A stretch of 27,675 bases of DNA from Cymbomonas tetramitiformis (lineage: Eukaryota; Chlorophyta; Pyramimonadophyceae; Pyramimonadales; Pyramimonadaceae). The stretch lies in the NCBI GenBank assembly GCA_001247695.2, contig LGRX02035441.1:1-27675 (forward strand). Direction: 5' to 3'. The notes under the pieces were generated by a model. That model made no database searches. It was not told where the DNA came from and saw nothing but the letters and a program-made list of their open reading frames with translations. Both the position numbers and the translations under genes were made by a program. Every line of letters starts with the position of its first letter. The first letter of the stretch is position 1. Of this stretch, positions 25,289-27,675 are shown in pieces.

Positions 25289-25705
25289 ATGGGCACCGCG
25301 CGTTGCTATTGCTCGGTTGTGGCAATGTTCATTTACGTTGTTTTACCTGCCCTGCTCCCGCTGGTTTACGTATTTTGGGCTGGTGCTCCGGACGCCTTCG
25401 ACCACATCGACATTTGCAAGTGCCCCACGCTCTTTTCGCCGCTCCGCACGTTCTGCCGTTGCGTCTTCGCTCCATTTCCGCCACAACACCCAAACGTGCT
25501 GCCGCGCATCATCTTTTCTCTGGCTTTCAGAAGTATGGCAACATCTACTCGAGCTCGCAAACGCCTATTGAAGGACTCCGACTTGGACGCCTCTATACGG
25601 CTTTTGGATGCGGTTCGGGACACTCCGACCGCTAGCACTCCACCTGTGGTGCCCCCTGCTGTTTCCAGTAGTTCCGGCAGTTGGTGGGCTACTTACGATG
25701 AAAAG
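25289..25705 (+). CDS. Element A copy 2 leader peptide fused to Gag N-terminus
   Basis: The ATG at 25289 aligns with the copy 1 ATG at 12100. The product has a hydrophobic block (AMFIYVVLPALLPLVYVFWA), a Cys-containing segment (ICKCPTLFSPLRTFCRC), and then runs in frame into MATSTRARKRLLKDSDLDAS and IRLLDAVRDTP of Gag. A pyrimidine-rich ttttctctggctttcag just before that second ATG could instead be a splice acceptor, in which case the two parts are not one protein. The frame continues to 25786 in unrelated sequence. Gag is cut short at WWATYDEKF. Confidence 0.5.
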
Positions 25706-25802
25706 TTCAGGGGGCAGAGGCAGTGTCATGAAATTATACAACCATCACACGATTTTCTCTTAAAAATATATAAATTAACTTTATAGTGGAGCGCCCCCTG
25801 AA
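25706..25802. repeat. Short inverted-repeat insert
   Basis: TTCAGGGGGC (25706-25715) and GCCCCCTGAA (25793-25802) are perfect 10-bp inverted repeats, extended imperfectly by GAAAA/TTTTC. The AT-rich interior is about 75 bp. The CAGGGGGC ends resemble small hAT-type MITEs, but no matching 8-bp flanks are seen. Confidence 0.5.
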
Positions 25803-26147
25803 TTTTCGAAACACTTCGGACTTGACCGCGCTTCAAGTAAGCGGTGAAATAACCCCTTTGGGGCATTTTAAAGCAGCTCTAGCGCAGTATTTTATTTTAT
25901 TTGGTAACAATATTTTGTTTCAGAATGTCCACGCCTTGTTGTGGGCCACTCTAGAAGAGTTTTACGCTAGCGCTTGGAACGCTCTTTGGCTTTGGGAAGT
26001 TTCGACGAGATGGTGCACTACGATCTTCTAACAGTTGATTTGTATTTTATTTCCGTTATATTGTATGGTAACATGACAATTTTCTAGCTACGCTTAATCA
26101 TACGCGTTTGCACTCGAAGTTTCTCTTGTTCACAAATTCACAGATCG
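25803..26147. other. No gene recognised
   Basis: AT-rich stretch leading into the satellite array. It has ccccttTgggg and tagcgcttgg-type small palindromes. It might be a very diverged satellite unit, but I could not align it. Confidence 0.4.
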
Positions 26148-26303
26148 GCAGACCCTTCGATAGCGGGAAAACTGCTATTCTGACGGCGGTTTGGACTTTA
26201 CCGGCGTCTTCCTCGCGGAAATCTACCCCATTTAAGTATTTTCATCACTTCATTTGGTTAACTTTCGAGGAGATGGGTGATCTCTTCGCAACCCTATCTT
26301 TTT
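26148..26303. repeat. Diverged satellite unit (partial)
   Basis: From cagacccttcgatagcggga on, it aligns with the second half of the 322-bp units that follow, at visibly lower identity. Two hairpins of the unit are kept (26160-26178 and 26266-26288), each with one change that converts a G-C or A-T pair to a G-U-type wobble on the plus-strand transcript. Confidence 0.75.
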
Positions 26304-27053
26304 GAGGACAGTTTTTTTCAGTTTGCATTGCGAACGTGGCATTAGCTCAAACAGAGCGCCAAACTGCGGTTTGGAGGTCTCGGTTAAAACCCGGGATGCC
26401 ACACAATAGAAGAGTGTTCAACGACACTCGTTTACTTACCTTCTCCTTTTTGAAAGATTCGCAGGTTTTCAGACCCTTCGATAGCGGGAAAACCGCTATT
26501 TTCACGACTATTTTGACTTCACGAGCGTTTTCCTCGCGGAAAACTACCCCATGAAAGTATTTTCATCACTTCCTTTGGTTAACTTTTCGAAGAGATGGGT
26601 GATCTCTTCGCAACCCTATCTTTTTGAGGACAGTTTTTTTCAGTTTGCATTGCGAACGTGGCATTAGCTCAAACAGAGCGCCAAACTGCGGTTTGGAGGT
26701 CTCGGTTAAAACCCGGGATGCCACACAATAGAAGAGTGTTCAACGACACTCGTTTACTTACCTTCTCCTTTTTGAAAGATTCGCAGGTTTTCAGACCCTT
26801 CGATAGCGGGAAAACCGCTATTTTCACGACTATTTTGACTTCACGAGCGTTTTCCTCGCGGAAAACTACCCCATGTAAGTATTTTCATCACTTCCTTTGG
26901 TTAACTTTTCGAAGAGATGGGTGATCTCTTCGCAACCCTATCTTTTTGACGACAGTTTTTTTCAGTTTGCATTGCGAACGTGGCATTAGCTCAAACAGAG
27001 CGCCAAACTGCGGTTTGGAGGTCTCGGTTAAAACCCGGGATGCCACACAATAA
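26304..27053. repeat. 322-bp satellite, two full units and a partial third
   Basis: Units begin at 26304, 26626 and 26948 and are almost identical (differences at gaaagt/gtaagt and gagg/gacg). The third ends at the ccacacaata motif near 27053, where a different repeat takes over. The plus-strand open frames of 72-88 codons that recur in each unit are artefacts: the period is not a multiple of three and the readings show no domain. Confidence 0.9.
26321..26610 (+). other. Six phased hairpins within one satellite unit
   Basis: In unit 1 the plus strand can form: GTTTGC/GCGAAC (26321-26335), CCAAAC/GTTTGG (26359-26374), GAGTGT/ACACTC (26412-26429), ATAGCGG/CCGCTAT with GAAAA loop (26481-26499), GTTTTCC/GGAAAAC with TCGC loop (26527-26544), and CGAAGAGAT/ATCTCTTCG with GGGTG loop (26588-26610). 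Loops are 3-6 bases. Unit 2 repeats all six. This suggests a structured RNA or a foldback-prone satellite. It matches no RNA family I know. Confidence 0.6.
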
Positions 27054-27522
27054 AGGTGTGCTTTCTATCTTCTTTTCACCCTCTTTGTTTGGACGTCCGA
27101 TCTTTCCTTTTCTTTAGGCTTGGAGTTCTAACCTTTTCGTTCTTGCGTGCTCCATGTAGGAAAATTACGTTTCGAGTTTCCATCAACTATCTCTTCTACA
27201 AAGGTATGTTTCTTTTTACCAAAGAATGATCCTTGAACTGTTTGTTAAGGCCCTCAACAACTTGTTAAGGCATTGAACTTTTATTCAGGGCCTGAAGAAA
27301 AAGCTCAAGCTGAGGTCTCGGTGAAAACCCGGGATGCCACACAATAAAGGTGTGCTTTCTATCTTCTTTTCACCCTCTTTGTTTGGACGTCCGATCTTTC
27401 CTTTTCTTTAGGCTTGGAGTTCTAACCTTTTCGTTCTTGTGTGGTCCATGTAGGAAAATTACGTTTCGAGTTTCCATCATCTGTCTCATCTACAAAGGTA
27501 TGTTTCTTTTTACCAAAGAATG
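27018..27522. repeat. 294-bp period second repeat family, two copies
   Basis: Copies at 27018-27228 and 27312-27522 share gaggtctcgg, aaacccgggatgccacacaa, then taaaggtgtgctttctatc and a pyrimidine-rich stretch ending accaaagaatg. The first about 35 bases are also part of the 322-bp satellite, so the two families share a block. Between copies is a unique segment rich in ttgttaaggc (27229-27311). Confidence 0.85.
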
Positions 27523-27563
27523 GCCCCCCTTGCTCATCTGCACCCTCCAACTCAACCAAAGAA

Positions 27564-27675
27564 TGAGCGGTGGGGGGTGCGCACACGCATACGTAGGGGG
27601 TGGGTTGAGCTCGAGGGCGCGCACACGCATAGGGGGTGGGTTGAGCTGAAGGGTGCGCACACGCATAGGCGGTGG
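27564..27675. repeat. 36-40-bp minisatellite at window edge
   Basis: Three units share gcgcacacgcata followed by gggggtgggttgagct. The gcacacgcat core lies at 27581, 27621 and 27657. The array is cut off by the end of the window. Confidence 0.85.

Larger units (their letters stand above)
24883..25705 (+). mobile_element. Element A, copy 2: leader plus start of gag (truncated)
   Basis: Matches element A copy 1 from TGCTGAAATCTGTATAGG on. It starts inside the transposase gene, so it (or its ancestor) inserted there. It carries the leader hairpins, the hydrophobic leader peptide and the first 50 or so codons of gag. It then ends at a short inverted-repeat structure at 25706, followed by unrelated repeats. 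No pol region is present. Confidence 0.65.

Noticed and set aside
26336..26924. Two identical 72-88 codon plus-strand ORFs in the satellite units
   Set aside because: They recur only because the DNA repeats. The period (322) is not a multiple of three, the reading has no domain, and the hairpins explain the sequence better.
26304..27522. CRISPR-like array
   Set aside because: Units are hundreds of bases long with no short repeat/spacer pattern, and the context is eukaryotic.

Overview
This window looks like eukaryotic nuclear DNA that is rich in mobile elements. I see no bacterial-style operons. Protein-coding stretches are short, mostly end at GT/AG-like boundaries, and are separated by repeats. 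The recognisable proteins are Ty3/gypsy-type and Ty1/copia-type retroelement parts, a pogo/CENP-B-like DDE transposase, a RecQ-type helicase fragment and a cyclic-nucleotide-binding-domain exon. A unicellular alga of the green lineage is my best guess, from the mix of element types and GC-rich low-complexity genic DNA. I cannot name the organism.

Left third (1-10440): mostly non-coding or decayed sequence. It has two copies of one retrotransposon-type protein tail on the minus strand (about 1.9-3.8 kb and 7.2-7.6 kb). It also has a cyclic-nucleotide-binding exon (5.04-5.34 kb, minus) and several exon-like minus-strand stretches (755-925, 5903-5970, 8479-9815) whose products I do not recognise.

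Middle (10441-20460): GC-hairpin direct repeats. Then come two near-identical 320-bp units, each carrying a degenerate tRNA-Thr-like sequence inside an inverted repeat. Element A copy 1 follows, an LTR-type element whose gag is split by a 244-bp hAT-like MITE with a perfect 8-bp target duplication. Element B, a gypsy-type element, comes next: a putative LTR, a degenerate repeated leader, Gag with a zinc knuckle, a Dam-like adenine-methyltransferase domain directly before the integrase, and no visible reverse transcriptase. It abuts a second, related methyltransferase-tail/integrase piece. After this lie a small acidic ORF, a 21-bp minisatellite, a RecQ-like fragment and a small opposite-strand acidic ORF. 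Both acidic ORFs end in motifs resembling SUMO-interacting motifs.

Right third (20461-27675): a copia-type element C with gag and reverse transcriptase in one frame broken by a single TGA and without protease or integrase. Then a 62-bp tandem repeat, and a pogo-like transposase whose N-terminus is cut off by element A copy 2. Last is a tandem array of 322-bp units, each able to form about six short hairpins, passing into a second repeat family and a 36-40-bp minisatellite at the window edge. The elements are nested and mostly broken, so the window reads as a retrotransposon graveyard. Its most unusual parts are the methyltransferase-integrase pairing, the hairpin satellite and the tRNA foldback units.
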